A stretch of 64,000 nucleotides of DNA from the NCBI RefSeq assembly GCF_000182565.1, contig NW_015971540.1, forward strand, positions 186,001 to 250,000. Reading direction: 5' to 3'. A program made the translations under genes and the position numbers. Under the pieces are notes generated by a model. The model was not told where the DNA came from and ran no database searches. It was given only the letters and a program-made list of their open reading frames with translations. This DNA comes from Spizellomyces punctatus DAOM BR117 (Eukaryota > Chytridiomycota > Chytridiomycetes > Spizellomycetales > Spizellomycetaceae). Shown here piece by piece: positions 33,618-45,160 of this stretch (the first letter of the stretch is position 1; each line of letters begins with the position of its first letter).

Positions 33618-34742
33618 ATGGCAGCTTGGCCTTGCCTACCGAATAATATACCGGATTGCGCAAAATGCAAGCTTTTGCGGGAGCACATTGAAGCGTTGAA
33701 AGAGGATGTAACTGAAGAGCGTCGTCTATTCGAAGATTTTCAAGAGACATCACGGGAATATGAACAGGAGCTCCAAACCGAGAATACCCAGCTTCATAAA
33801 CAACTAGAGAGTCTCCAGACACGACTGGAAGCAACACGAACGGATGCTGACGTATGGAAGCAGCGCTGGCGTATCGCAAAGCAGGATGCAGTAAATGAAC
33901 TCAACATTGTGATTGGAGAACTGGAACGAACTCGAACACAGGAGGAATGCTACAAGAGGCGGACAGTGGATTTAGAGATGGATAATGATTGTCTGGAGGT
34001 TTGGCCCACATGAACTTGAAGTATAGGGAAATTTGGTTTGTCTCATCACGAATCGCAACATCAGAGGGCAGAGCGTGTTGTGAAATCCAGCATTCAAGAT
34101 CTGGACGCTCGATACACGGCTCTATTGGAGGAAAACGTCCTTCTGAAATGTGAGCTAGAGACGGCCAACGGTTACCGCGACGAAATCATCCACTTGCAAG
34201 AGGTATGCACTCACAGTGCTGATCCGTTACTCGATTGGGTTTTAAACACTAGTTGGCTTATATTTCAGGAAATCCGAGATTTACAGATGGAATTGGGTGT
34301 ACTGCGTGATCGTGACCGAGCTCTGGCGACCACGCATTTCTGGCAAAATGCAAGTCGCAATGCCTCCCAAGTGTCCATTGCAGCCAGTCCGACAGCTCTC
34401 ATGCTTCGAGCATACGGAGTGACAATGAGTAGAAGAAACTCGTCCGACCTATCTACCACAACCCTCGCAAATGCACCTCCATTGCCAAATGGAGGAAAAA
34501 TAGGAGATTTGGATGCCAACAGATGTGAATCCGTGGATTGTGGGGAACGTTTGGCAAGAGTCGAGACAATTGGTCCTCATGATGAAATCAAGCATTCGAC
34601 GAAAGGTCTCAAAAGAATTCTACGCAAAGTCGGCCCACCGCTTGCTGCATTGCCCTCCAAGGGAAGAAAGCAGACGCTGAAGGTGAAACGATATTTTTCG
34701 GTCAAGTACAAGGAACTTTGCAATATTAGGTCTGCTGCGTGA
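33618..34742 (+). CDS. NudE/Ndel1-type dynein cofactor
   Basis: Coiled-coil protein that links Lis1 to cytoplasmic dynein for nuclear movement and spindle work. The N-terminal coiled coil includes LFEDFQETSREYEQELQTEN, matching the EFQE-S-R-E-YE-ELE block of the family. A second block, SSIQDLDARYTALLEENVLL, is followed by IRDLQMELGVLRDRD. The tail is polar with a basic C-terminus. One intron is clear (about 34202-34267, LQE joined to EIRDL). The junction near 33989-34028 needs an intron of only about 36 bases to skip two in-frame TGA codons while keeping the frame. The start used is the first ATG; an upstream exon is possible. Confidence 0.8.
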
Positions 34743-35534
34743 CATTGTATATTAGGATATAAGCGATTTGTGGTGGTTAGGCTTTCCTTGACTGTACAAA
34801 GTAAATTTGGTGATAGTGTTCAAGCTTTGAGTCTTTGCTGATTTTTGCCAAGGATGATGGTGGCAGCCGTGAACAATAGCAATATGAAATGTCCAAAACG
34901 GCAGCGGGAGATAGCATGGTGGACTGATACCCGAACGCACGATCCCATCCCGCGTCATTTGCCACTATAACGTTTGGTTGTAGCGTACGTGTCCGTTGTA
35001 CGTAGCCCACATGCCGATTCAAAGCTGGTTTCCCATCTTTTACAATGCATAGCGGGTGTATTTTTGCCTAAATACTGTCTCAGCAAGTGCATGTCCGTCG
35101 CTCGGCCCGCTGGCGTGACCCTTGTGCCAAATTACAAGGTGATACCATCCAGCGGAGGTCCTTAATCATGTCAACCATTACTGGATGTGACATTGTTCAT
35201 CAGCGCTCCGCCTAGTCATCGTATATGATTACCTAATAAACGATAATGCATGGCATGGCAAGCGGGGAAAATAATGCCGACTAATTCAAAATCCACCCAC
35301 GCACCAAACGGCTAATTTCATTATTCCATATTTAGTAATATCCTTGATTAAGTCATCCAAGGCCCTCGTCTCGGAGCTGAAATGCCGCTCGATGGCGAGT
35401 GGTGCGGGCAATGATCGCATACCGGCTCCGCTTGCAGCTTCAGATATAAAAAGCCCTTCACGTCGAATGCAATCGCCCAACAATACTCTACACATTCTTT
35501 CGATCAAAGCAAGCACACCCATAACACCGCAAAC
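34743..35534 (+). promoter_or_regulatory. Intergenic and promoter of the first glutathione peroxidase
   Basis: A TATA-like GATATAAAAAG at about 35443-35453 lies about 85 bases before the start codon. The rest shows nothing I recognise. Confidence 0.5.
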
Positions 35535-36090
35535 ATGACTGTTATCGGATCCTTCCACGAACTGCAAGTCAACGACAAGCGCGGCAAGCCTTTCGATCTG
35601 TCCCAACTCAAGGGGAAGGTTGTCATTGTTGTAAACGTTGCCTCCAAGTGTGGTTTCACGCCCCAGTACAAGGGTCTTGAAGAGTTGTACCAACAATACA
35701 AGGACCAGGGTCTTGTCATCCTCGGCTTCCCATGCAACCAGTTTGGTAGCCAGGTACGTTGCCAATTGAGCATCATCATTCCAGACTGGATATTGACATG
35801 ATGTTTGCACATTTCATTAGGCTCCAGGCTCCGCTGAAGAGGAAGGCGCCGTCTGCCAACTCAACTATGGTGTGACTTTCCCCATTATGGAGAAGGTGGA
35901 AGTGAACGGAGACAACGTTCACCCAGTTTACGAATGGCTCAAGGAACAAAAGGCTGGATTGTTGGGGCTAAGGAGGATCAAGTGGAACTTTGAGAAATTC
36001 TTGATTGACAAGGACGGAAAGGTTGTTGCTCGTTATGCCAGTACAACTGAACCTGCCTCAGTCGGCAAGGACGCTGTCAAGCTTTTGTAG
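35535..36090 (+). CDS. Glutathione peroxidase, cysteine type (GPX3/Orp1-like)
   Basis: Thiol peroxidase reducing H2O2 and lipid hydroperoxides, in fungi usually with thioredoxin; the yeast homologue also senses peroxide. Two exons (35535-35753, 35821-36090) give 162 residues. The active site is [12 protein letters not shown] (Cys in place of selenocysteine), with FPCNQFGSQ holding the resolving Cys and WNFEKF the catalytic Trp-Asn. No targeting signal, so probably cytosolic. It is a close paralogue of the gene at 44271-44977 and has its intron at the identical position, [11 protein letters not shown]. Confidence 0.95.
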
Positions 36091-36536
36091 TGTAGTGTGT
36101 AGTGTGTATAGGACAGATTTATAGAGGAGGGTTTGGGAGTACATTTGGGAGGAACCAGCTTATTGTTTATATCATTGGATTATTTTGCATTTGAATATTA
36201 TACCGTGCACACTTGGGCACATAATCGTATCTCTTTGATGAAGTATGTTTTCTCTTTTGGGAGCAGCAAAGTAGTTATGCATCAGTCGCTGACAGCTTTC
36301 CCATCTGGCCGACGTCTGAGTTGGTCTAATCCTACCTCCGGCCATGACATTAAACAAGAGCATTTGCAAGCGTCTTGACACTGCAGCTTTTTAATAGATA
36401 TTCGGCCTATAGTAACGGAAATCTTCCGTCATTCGGTTATCGAAACGCGGCTTAGCAGTGACTCATCACTCGGATCATTTGCCCAGATTTCCTTCCCGTA
36501 GGGTGGGTTATCGGCATTGAGCACACCTTCACTGCC
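36091..36536. other. Intergenic
   Basis: No coding signal seen; promoter of the SH3 gene. Confidence 0.4.
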
Positions 36537-37601
36537 ATGCTTAAAACGCTCACCAAAAAGACCAAGAAAGGCGATACTGACTTGACGGATCCTAGAGATC
36601 GGAGCAATCAAGAGTTTCGAGATCATGTACTGGGAAATATATCCGTCAACCTTTCAGGTGGGTTGACCTAAATGGCTGAGGATGGAGGACAGGTGGAGCG
36701 TTCAGCTACAAAGGGACAGTCTCACGTCTAGATGGAGTATAAAGTCTGAAACTATTTGGCGCCGACGACTTTGGCTTAATGGTGTCAAAACCTAGAGGTT
36801 TTGCCTGGGAGATCTCAATTACTTGAGATTTGCTCCATCTGAACACAGTTACTGACAGCATCTTTCAACAGCTCTCGTCCAGAAAGGTTGGATATCGGAA
36901 CATACTGTCGATACTCTTGTTCAAACACTTCAAAGTAACGGCTTGACTGTTAGCACAACTGCCAGTGTTGCCGTCGGAAATGGTGCTGTGCAGCAAGAGA
37001 ATCCGCCCCCGCCGCCCGAGCGACCTCCCGCGTATGAGTTGCCTTCCGTGGCAGTAGCGGGTGCATATGTTAGCGGAGATGTTAAAAAGCACATTGATGG
37101 AGCTGTCAATAATGCCAATATTACGGGATCTGCAAACGGGGGGAGTGTTGCTGAAGCCACCGCTGCGTTAAATAGCTTTAATATGGCACGAAGTGTTACC
37201 ACGCCGGCGCTGAGTAGCGCATTGAATAGCGCACCGAACGACAGTGCACCACCTCTACCGCGCCGTCTGGGAGAACGATCTACCACGTCCGCGCCCGCCT
37301 CGCGTAACATAACACCATCTGGCCCTCCAATTCCCGCACCCAAACCACAACGAAAGATCATGGTAGCCACAGCCGATTTTGAACCCTTGGAGGAGGACGA
37401 TCTGGGATTCAGGACAGGTGATTTAATTGCGGTGATTGAAGACGGTGGGTAGATTATTCCTGCACGATCTGGACGCCACCCTCCCACTGACGCTTGTCAT
37501 TTTTTTTGAACCCGGACATAGTGGACGAGAATTGGTACAGAGGTACTCTACGCGGAAAGACGGGGATATTCCCCAAGAGCTTTGTCCAAGTTCGGAGATG
37601 A
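36537..37601 (+). CDS. SH3-domain protein of the LSB1/PIN3 type
   Basis: Three exons (36537-36657, 36872-37444, 37522-37601) give 257 residues. The N-terminal helical part (GALVQKGWISEHTVDTLVQ) resembles the start of yeast Lsb1/Pin3, which bind Las17/WASP and affect actin and prion behaviour. The middle is Pro/Ala/Ser-rich with NPPPPPERPPAYE (possible WW or SH3 ligand). The C-terminal SH3 domain has TADFEPLEEDDLGFRTGD, then DENWYRGTLRGKTGIFPKSF, and ends VQVRR. The last intron splits the SH3 domain. Likely a cytosolic adaptor at sites of actin assembly or endocytosis. Confidence 0.8.
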
Positions 37602-37896
37602 CTCTAAGTATCATTATGACTGCTGTATCTTGGCCTACTGTTTTTTATAATATCCACTTTTAATGTTGACACCTTTCACGATCTTGAGTGTATAGCGTGA
37701 CGGTGGTCACTTATTCTCTGTGTTCCGATGTACATGTTGATCGCATTCTCCATGGAAGTGGCACGATCAGCGCTCGATTGATGCATCAGCCAGTGCTGTC
37801 CAGTGCAAACCAGTCAGAAGGCCAAATACAGGGGACAACCATTACGTAAGGCCATTTAGTGATTGAAATCATCTTACAACCAGACTTTTTCCCCTT

Positions 37897-39030
37897 TTGC
37901 AATCCCTCATGCCTGCCCTGTTGGCTACTCCTGCTGCGACTCTGTCTACGCAGAGTATAATACCCTTGCTGGACGCTGATGACAATGTGATCTGCGGGAA
38001 AAAACTCCGACTCACACATGTGAAATCCATATCACTTCCAGGCGGGGGGCGATCGTTGACAGGACTGTGTGCAGTCAGTCTCACCACGCTATTGCAGTCA
38101 CCCAACCGAGGCCATACAAAGACAGGTAGCCACACTTCAAATGCCAAAGCGGAGCGGAAAGGAAAACATGTAGACGCCAAGATGCCGAAAGCCGGCCAGC
38201 TCACAGACATGAAGCTACACAAGGTCGCACTGGCATCTGACAAGAATTGCAGACCAAAATCCGAAGTGCAAGGTGTCAAGAAGAAACCAAATAATAACGC
38301 TTCAACGAGTACTAGACGGTTCAGCGGAACAAAACCCAGATCCAAATCATTCAGCTTGCCGTCCTCTCAATTCCCTAAACTTGCGAAAGCATCAAGATGC
38401 TGCTCAAGATCTTCACCCTTCCTCCACAATCCAGAAAACGAACATCATACAGATCTTACCACTCCTCGCTCAGTATCCACGGACGGAAAGTTACAGAGAC
38501 AGTCTGCGCCGACCCCAACTCTGGACCTGGCATCGTGTATGTACACCACTTTTTGTACCAATTGTTGAAATACACTAATCTTGGCTTTTGCTGCAGCGAA
38601 CAGACTAGATACCGGTCTTGGGTCTGCCAAGGTAAGTTTCGGGCGGTGTATCTCTTCTCTCATCAGCCAGCAAAAACGATTGTGACCCATTTTCGTCCGC
38701 CCAGAATCAAAAGCTTTTAAGAAAACGTCTGCAGGATCACGGTGAGCATTCCTTTTCATGTTACAATGTTCTTGTCACAATGCTGGCCGGTTCAATGTGA
38801 CTTACTTGTGGCTGTCCTAAAAAGCAATGATCCTGCGGGAAGCCGCAATAATGGACAAAGTCCACCAAGCGCAGAGCCGAGAAAAGGAGCAACGAGAAAT
38901 CGCACACCACAACCGAATGGTTCGCAGAGCAGAAATTGTGTACCTTAACAGGATACTAAAGTATATAGAAGACAAGAGTTTGGTGGACACAGTATCAGAA
39001 TCAACATCAGGTAGAGATGACAGAGTGTAG
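37897..39030 (+). CDS. Basic, Ser-rich protein with C-terminal helical segment
   Basis: Four exons (37897-38536, 38597-38631, 38705-38741, 38825-39030) join in frame to 305 residues, a good sign that the gene is real. The first 215 residues are rich in Ser, Thr, Lys and Arg and low in order. The C-terminal 90 form a charged helix (NQKLLRKRLQDHAMILREAA, QSREKEQREIAHHNRMVRRA, IVYLNRILKYIED). I do not recognise the family. Two starts are possible, 37897 or 37909. The charged helical end could bind another protein. Confidence 0.6.
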
Positions 39031-41324
39031 CGTAAAGTTGGTACAAGTAGAACTGGGATCTGTTCAGACAAGGAGGAGATCAGTGTGATGGTGGTGGTCG
39101 GGCGGGACATTACAAACTTACTACAAGTCCGAGGCAAATTATCACCACAATTTCAAATAAAAAAAAAAAGGCGGGGCAAATCACCATGATCGTGCCCAAA
39201 TGGGCGTGCCAATAAGCCTTGAGGAGCTTCCCGATCTTTGTTCAGACACTGTATCTGGCGCAAGGAGTCCACAGCATTGCCTGGTGAAAGGATTCGGCCA
39301 CAGATTACAGGGATGATGGGTCAATGGGGATACACTTGCGGATGTGGCCATACAAGTGTATATCCGATAGGGTTTTATGGTCGAGTGAGACATGATCTCG
39401 GAATCCCTGCGATTAAGCCTCCCCAGCACTGGCTGTTTGCCCAGTCATCTTCCAGTTTCCAATTAAGAATACGCATCACTGTTCAAACCATTTGCCTCCT
39501 TCCGCTTGTTGTGAGTGCCCCTGCATCGGGGAAAGTAAAAAGGGCGGGGCAATATGAATATAATGACAAATAGTTTTAGAAACCGTAGCACTATCACACT
39601 CCAAAAATGCGACATTCATTGATCGTGTCTCCGATATGGGGGCGAGTGACCAAAAGGAGCTTGGTTATTCCCTTTTGAGCACGAGAGCCAAACAGCTCAT
39701 CACAGCTGCGAACGCACGCGAGTAAAGGGACAAAAGGAGGGGAAAACGCAACACAGCACGAGATCAAGTTTCCAATTTGCTTGAATAATATTGCAACTCC
39801 AAAATTACCTAAATATGTGCCAACTTTTTTTTGTGACAAGTTGTTTTTATCGGACTCGTCGTAGTAGGTGGTCATTTAACAGAGTCGGTTTTGGACGACG
39901 ATGAGTGTCATGAGCTTGATTTCTATCAAGCAAAATGCCAGCAATGATGCCATCAAAAAAGATTTTATTTTTTGGTATGATGACTGCGGTAGTGCCAGGG
40001 ACAAAAGGCACGTTGGATGCCTTTGGAAAAAAACACCTTCAACAAAAGGGCAAACTCCAAAAAAACTAAAAGGTTAATTTCAGACAGGGGCAAAGAGTCG
40101 AGCGGGTGGGGGGGAGTGTTTACGACGTTTTTTTTCCTGCTCGGAGCGCACCCACCCTTCCCTCCCTTTGTTACCACACCGTTTGGGCCAAGGTACCAGC
40201 AAACGAACAATGCACAAACAGCCCCCCTCGGGGTCCTTGTAAAGGAGAGTGAAAACAAAACAAGAAACAGTTGCGATTAAAACTAAAACGGTAACGCTTT
40301 TTGACCTGGAGTGGACAAACACATGTGATTACCTTGTAGTTTTTTTGAGTGTTCTGGCTGGTGAAAAAAACCTTTTGGTAACCCATCGATCGAGCTGCTT
40401 CCATTAAAAGGGGTGGAGGAAGGAAGGGGGGGAAGCGAACCACTCGGCCAAAAACCACATCCTTGTTTACCAAGAATTTCCAACACTTGACTCGCACATG
40501 TCATTATTTGACCTGTGGAACACCCGTACAGAGTTTCATTTGTTCTTTTGGTTATTCTTCCCCCCCCCCTAAATTAACGGAAGCGACCACATTTTGGTGT
40601 GTATTGCTGATGATTCCAAGTTTAACGTCTTGTTTTGTTGCCGCTGTGGTTTCCCGTTCGGGGACTGCGCTGAGGGTTCGTTGGAGTCATCGATTTGGGA
40701 CAAGAAAGAGGGTGATAGACTCTAGTGTTCCTTCTTCAAACAGGCTTGCCGCGCGGATCTTTTCCAAATGACCTTTGCCAGTGGTTTATCCCAGTTTACT
40801 TTTATTTGTCACTCTCCCCCTTTCCTTGTTCGCCCTGCAGTGGAACAGCAGAGGGCGGTGCCCCGCTTTTTTCCACCAAAGCGATCCTGTCCTCCTGTCG
40901 CTTTTATATCAAATGGGTCGTTTTTAGACGGTCCGTTTTTTTTTTTTCCTTTTAATTTGATGCTTGGCGCTAAATAAAAAAAAAGGGCTATTTGAGCATT
41001 GTCATATGCTCTGGCATCACGCCTTTTTCTCGGCTGGGTCCTAATCTCGCCTCCTTTTCGGCTTGCTTTATTTTCACATTTCGCCTCCAGATTGCCCTCT
41101 CGCTGACAAGGAAACTAGTTTAAAAAAGGACCAGAACCTCTTGCCCCGTCGTCTTCAAGTTCTTCAACTCTACCTTGTGACTGTTTTGTTTTTCTAGTCT
41201 GAACACGCGCGATTATCTTGCCAGTTATTTTGCCCTCCATATCTCTTCCCCAAACGTCATTTCCTTTTCAACGTCACTTGTCTGCAAATATCTCTTCCGA
41301 CGGCGTTTTTCCACGATCACGATC
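39031..41324 (+). promoter_or_regulatory. Gene-free 2.3 kb upstream of the cyclin gene
   Basis: No coding signal. There are many homopolymer and G/C-run tracts. GGCGGGGCAA occurs at about 39170 and 39543, and AGGGACAAAAGG at about 39726 and 39997, with a related ACCAAAAGG near 39650. T-rich tracts and a CCCCCCCCC run (40561-40569) precede the cyclin start. The repeated G-rich words and unusual length suggest an extended regulatory region, possibly with a long 5' leader. Confidence 0.4.
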
Positions 41325-42215
41325 ATGAAGCCGACACTCGCTACTCCCCCAGCAATGAATAACCTCTTTGCATCGTCTTCGTCCTCGTTACCACACCGCC
41401 CTGATCTTATGCCTTCGCTGTGTCGAATGTCCATGTGTAAACCGTCGCGGACAGAGTCCACAATATCAAATCCTTCCTCAACTGGTCTCGACAAGATCAC
41501 AACATCCGTCCTCACATCACCTCGCATAACGTCTACCCTCTCCCTCTTCATCTCGGACCTGATACACAGCACATGGCATAGCACAACAAGCCCACCACCA
41601 GCCTCTTTTAGCCATTTCACATCCTCTATTCTCAAAACTGCAAATCTCCCATTCTCTGTGGTCCTATTTGCACTTCTTCTCATCGATCGACTTAAGAAAC
41701 GTCGACCGGCGCTGCGGGGAAGTGAGGGTAGCGAGTGTAGATTACTGGTGTGTGCTCTGATGGTTGCGATGAAAGTTTTATTGGACAACACCTATACGAA
41801 TCGGACATGGGAAAAAGTATCGAGGATCCCAGTGAAAGAGTTGAATATTATGGAGGTAAGCACTTGTCGCTTTTGATGGACCATTCTTTAACATAGACCT
41901 GACATGATGTTTGTTTTTTCATAGATGGAATTTCTCTCCCAACTCAACTTTGACATTCATGTCACAGATGACGAATACTTTCTCTGGCTGCAGCATATCG
42001 AGAATGCCGTCAGAGATTTCAGACATCCACACTACGAACAAATCACTGCTCCATCTTCACCGTCTCCCTACTACACTCCGCGGTCTGCACACCAGGCTCA
42101 ATGGACGTCGGCCACGGTGGGCAGGGAATCGGCCACGGTGGGTAGGGAACCGAGAAGCAGGTCATCCGCGTATACAAAGCAGCATGCGCGGTGGTTTAAA
42201 TCGTTTTTGGTGTAA
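41325..42215 (+). CDS. PHO80/PCL-type cyclin
   Basis: Partner of a Pho85-like cyclin-dependent kinase. Two exons (41325-41855, 41925-42215) give 273 residues. The N-terminus is Ser/Pro-rich. The cyclin box lies at about residues 100-200, with VVLFALLLIDRLKKR, the hallmark ALMVAMKVLLDNTYTNRTWEKVS (Lys and the N-x-W block) and ELNIMEMEFLSQLNFDIHV. The intron falls exactly at the ME/ME pair. The C-terminal tail includes a perfect-in-sense tandem duplication, SATVGRE-SATVGRE, from a 21-base repeat. It could control the cell cycle, phosphate response or polarity. Confidence 0.88.
42110..42151 (+). repeat. 21-base tandem duplication in the cyclin tail
   Basis: Two adjacent copies of TCGGCCACGGTGGG(C/T)AGGGAA encode SATVGRE twice. 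Only one base differs, so it is recent. Confidence 0.7.
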
Positions 42216-42643
42216 AAAGAAATGTTTTGTTGTTTGGGTCGGTTGATTTGGACGATATGTATACCCCTTTTATTTTCTTTGAGCATTTATCTTGTACATA
42301 GCGGTGGGGATTTTTTGATGTCCTGGTTTTTCGGATACTATCCCAGTTGTAAATCATAATTGTGAATCTTTTCGTTTCACCATTATTTTATTAGTTACTG
42401 CACTCATCCGTCGTTATGGGGTTTCCTTTATCAATGAACAAGAGTTTTCATGCTTGCACCATCGATGCGTAAGATGGGCAAAAGTCGTGGAAGGGCAATT
42501 ATTGATGGGTCCTAATCGAACTCTCGGACAAATCCTGATCATGGTACTTGTCATCACGCTTACGTACGCCAACACCAGATAAAAGCTCCGAAAACAACTT
42601 GTTGTTTTTTGCACACCAGCCCTTGATACAATAACCGCACACT
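42216..42643. other. Intergenic between cyclin and LRRC56
   Basis: 3' flank of the cyclin and promoter of LRRC56. No feature recognised. Confidence 0.4.
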
Positions 42644-44121
42644 ATGGCAAACCTGCCATCGCATGGTGGTAAGTACCAACAAAAACATGCAGAAAAGGAC
42701 AAGAACGAGAACAAGAAATGAGCAGTAAAACTTATATTGTTTTACATAGTCATAAACCCTCAAGTGTTTACTCCGCACGATGAAGTGGAGGAACTGGTCA
42801 ACGGGTTTCTGTCTGAAGAGAAGCTGGTAACGTTTTTCTTTTATCTGATACCCGCTACCCGGCAAGAGTCTCATATCATATCACCTCCTCCGTAGATTAC
42901 GCTAACGGGAACGAGCAGCCTGGATAGCGTACAGTATTTGGAGATGAAGGTCGATGTACGAAAGACAAGTTTGGGGACACTTGGTGTGTGTTTTTTGAAT
43001 GTTTCGTCTGACTTGGAACGTTGGCTAAAAAGTTGCTACGATGTAGGAAAACTCTTGCCAACGCTGAAGCAGCTGAAATTGAATAACAGTTATATTCCTA
43101 CCATTCGGTATGTTAGTCGTTCGTTCGTACCATGTCGTTCAAGTTATTGACTGGGTTGTACAATGTTAGGGACATTGGGTCGGGGTTCGACAATTTGGCG
43201 GTACTCTGGATGGCCCGATGTGACTTGACTGATATCGATGGTATCGGCTACATGACGTCTCTCCAAGAAGTTTATTTGGCACACAACGAGATTTCGGATC
43301 TCAGCAGTTTGAGCATGTTGGATAACCTTCAAATCCTAGATCTTGAAGGGTGGGTAGAATCAAAACAACAAAACATATTTTGTTGATTCGTGCTTTTTGT
43401 CCTGCGTGGGATTCCAATCAATCAGCACAGATGTTTCCGGACAGGAATGCCATAGAAGATCTTGCCCAGATCGACTACTTGGCGGTATGTACCAACCTAC
43501 GACAGTTGACGATCGGCGGGAACCCTATTGCAGGGGAAGGTGATGCGACATTGTCATCAGAGGGACGACACCCAACACGAAGAAAACATCCTGATTGGAG
43601 ACGGACAGTGTGTTCAATATTACCCAACCTGAGGATTCTGGATGACATTCCCGTGGCGGGGCCGGACAAGGAACCTCCTGGTACCAATGAACAATCAACG
43701 AGTGGTAAGAGAGATGTGCGATTTCAAGGCATTTTTTCAGTGCTACCCTTCTGATATCACAGTAGATCCTGCAGTGCATATGATTCCAGTACCGCCAACA
43801 GGTCGGCCACGGTCAGCATCCGCAAGACGCCCACGAACGGCTGGAGGAAGGCCATTCACACCCCCTGGAATACCACGGCCAGTCGAAGACACAAGTAGCG
43901 GACTAACACATGGTACATTTACAATTTCCGTACTCATGCCAATGTATGATTCAATTGCACTGATGATATGGTGTGCAGGTACCGGGCAAATCATGGCAGG
44001 AAACCCAATCCTATTCCTCCGGAGACGACGTAGTAGCGCACAACCACCTGCTTCCATGCTCATAAAACCAGAAAAGGATTCATCTTCAATTCTGCCCATG
44101 TACGAGAATAAAATCACATAA
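42644..44121 (+). CDS. LRRC56: Leucine-rich repeat protein LRRC56 (ODA8)
   Basis: Flagellar protein needed for maturation and transport of outer dynein arms. About eight short exons join in frame from MANLPSHGVINPQ. Landmarks in order are VEELVNGFLSEEKL, TSSLDSVQYLEMKVDVRKTS, LPTLKQLKLNNSYIPTIRDIG, AVLWMARCDLTDIDGIGYM, VYLAHNEISDLSSLSM, ILDLEGNAIEDLAQIDYLAV, LTIGGNPI and RRTVCSILPNLRILDDIPV, i.e. about five LRRs with an LRR cap. The end has the family motif SGLTHGTGQIMAGNP, also found near the C-terminus of vertebrate LRRC56. The protein is shorter than the human form. Its presence with IFT122 points to motile flagella with outer arms. Confidence 0.9.
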
Positions 44122-44270
44122 TAGTGTACAACACTCTGGACGCCCGTCAACTACCTAACGAGATGAAAACTAAGATACACGATTGCATATAGTACAGTGC
44201 CAATTCCTACACAAATGCCTTTCCTCCTTGCATCACGAATTCTTGCAAGAGTTAACAAACTGATATCTCC

Positions 44271-44977
44271 TTACAGCAATTTTTGAATCTCACTCTCGAG
44301 ACTTGCAGGAGAAGTCGTGCTAGCGTAGCGGTTAACGACCTTGCCCTCCTTATCAATGATAAACTTTTCAAAGTTCCACTTTATGCGTCGTAAACCAAGG
44401 AGACCCGATTTTTGTTCTTTCAACCATGCGTAGACAGGGTGGACGTGGTCACCATTGACTTCCACCTTTTCCATGATGGGGAAGGTGACACCATAGTTGA
44501 GCTGGCAAAAGGAGCCTTCTTCTTCAGCTGATCCAGGTGCCTAATATGAAATATATAAGTGTCCATGATGCATTGTACTGGCGCAATATACAATTCCACA
44601 GTGCGTACCTGGCTTCCAAACTGGTTGCATGGGAACCCAAGGATAACGAGACCCTGGTCCTTGTACTTTTGGTACAATTCCTCCAAGCCCTTGTATTGAG
44701 GAGTGAAACCGCATTTGGATGCAACATTGACAATAAGAACGACTTTGCCTTGCAAGGCAGCAAGGTCGTACGGCTGGCCTTTGCGGTCGTTCACCGAGAG
44801 TTCGTACAGAGTCTTGGCAGGGATGGTCATGCTGAAAGAGCGGACGGTGGCAGGCAAATGGTGTGTTGGGAGTGGGAACAAGAAGCTGCTGTGGGGACTT
44901 TGTTGATGACAGCAAGGTTTTATTCTTTTTGTTGCGGCGAGCGATAACGCAAGCCTTGCCAGCGCAAGGCGAGACAT
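44271..44977 (-). CDS. Glutathione peroxidase, cysteine type, with presequence
   Basis: Two exons (44977-44609, 44540-44271) give 212 residues. The core is very similar to the enzyme at 35535 ([27 protein letters not shown]) and has the same intron position. The 49-residue extension has Arg, Lys, Ser and Leu and almost no acids ([20 protein letters not shown]), typical of a mitochondrial presequence. A second ATG at 44830 ([11 protein letters not shown]) starts the mature-length protein, so one gene could supply both mitochondria and cytosol. It converges with LRRC56 and is tandem to the thiolase. Confidence 0.93.
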
Positions 44978-45160
44978 TTTTATTGAGTCAGACGCGCAGA
45001 CGAGACGGAGGGCTTTTTGGAAACTTTTCGCATTTTTGACAAGCGGTCTTGAACTTCCATATTTGGTTACATTACAATACTTCCCCATTTACACAAATGA
45101 TGTGGCGCAATGAGTTCCGCCTTTGAGTGTTTTAGAACACTTTCGACGGACTTTTTGTTT

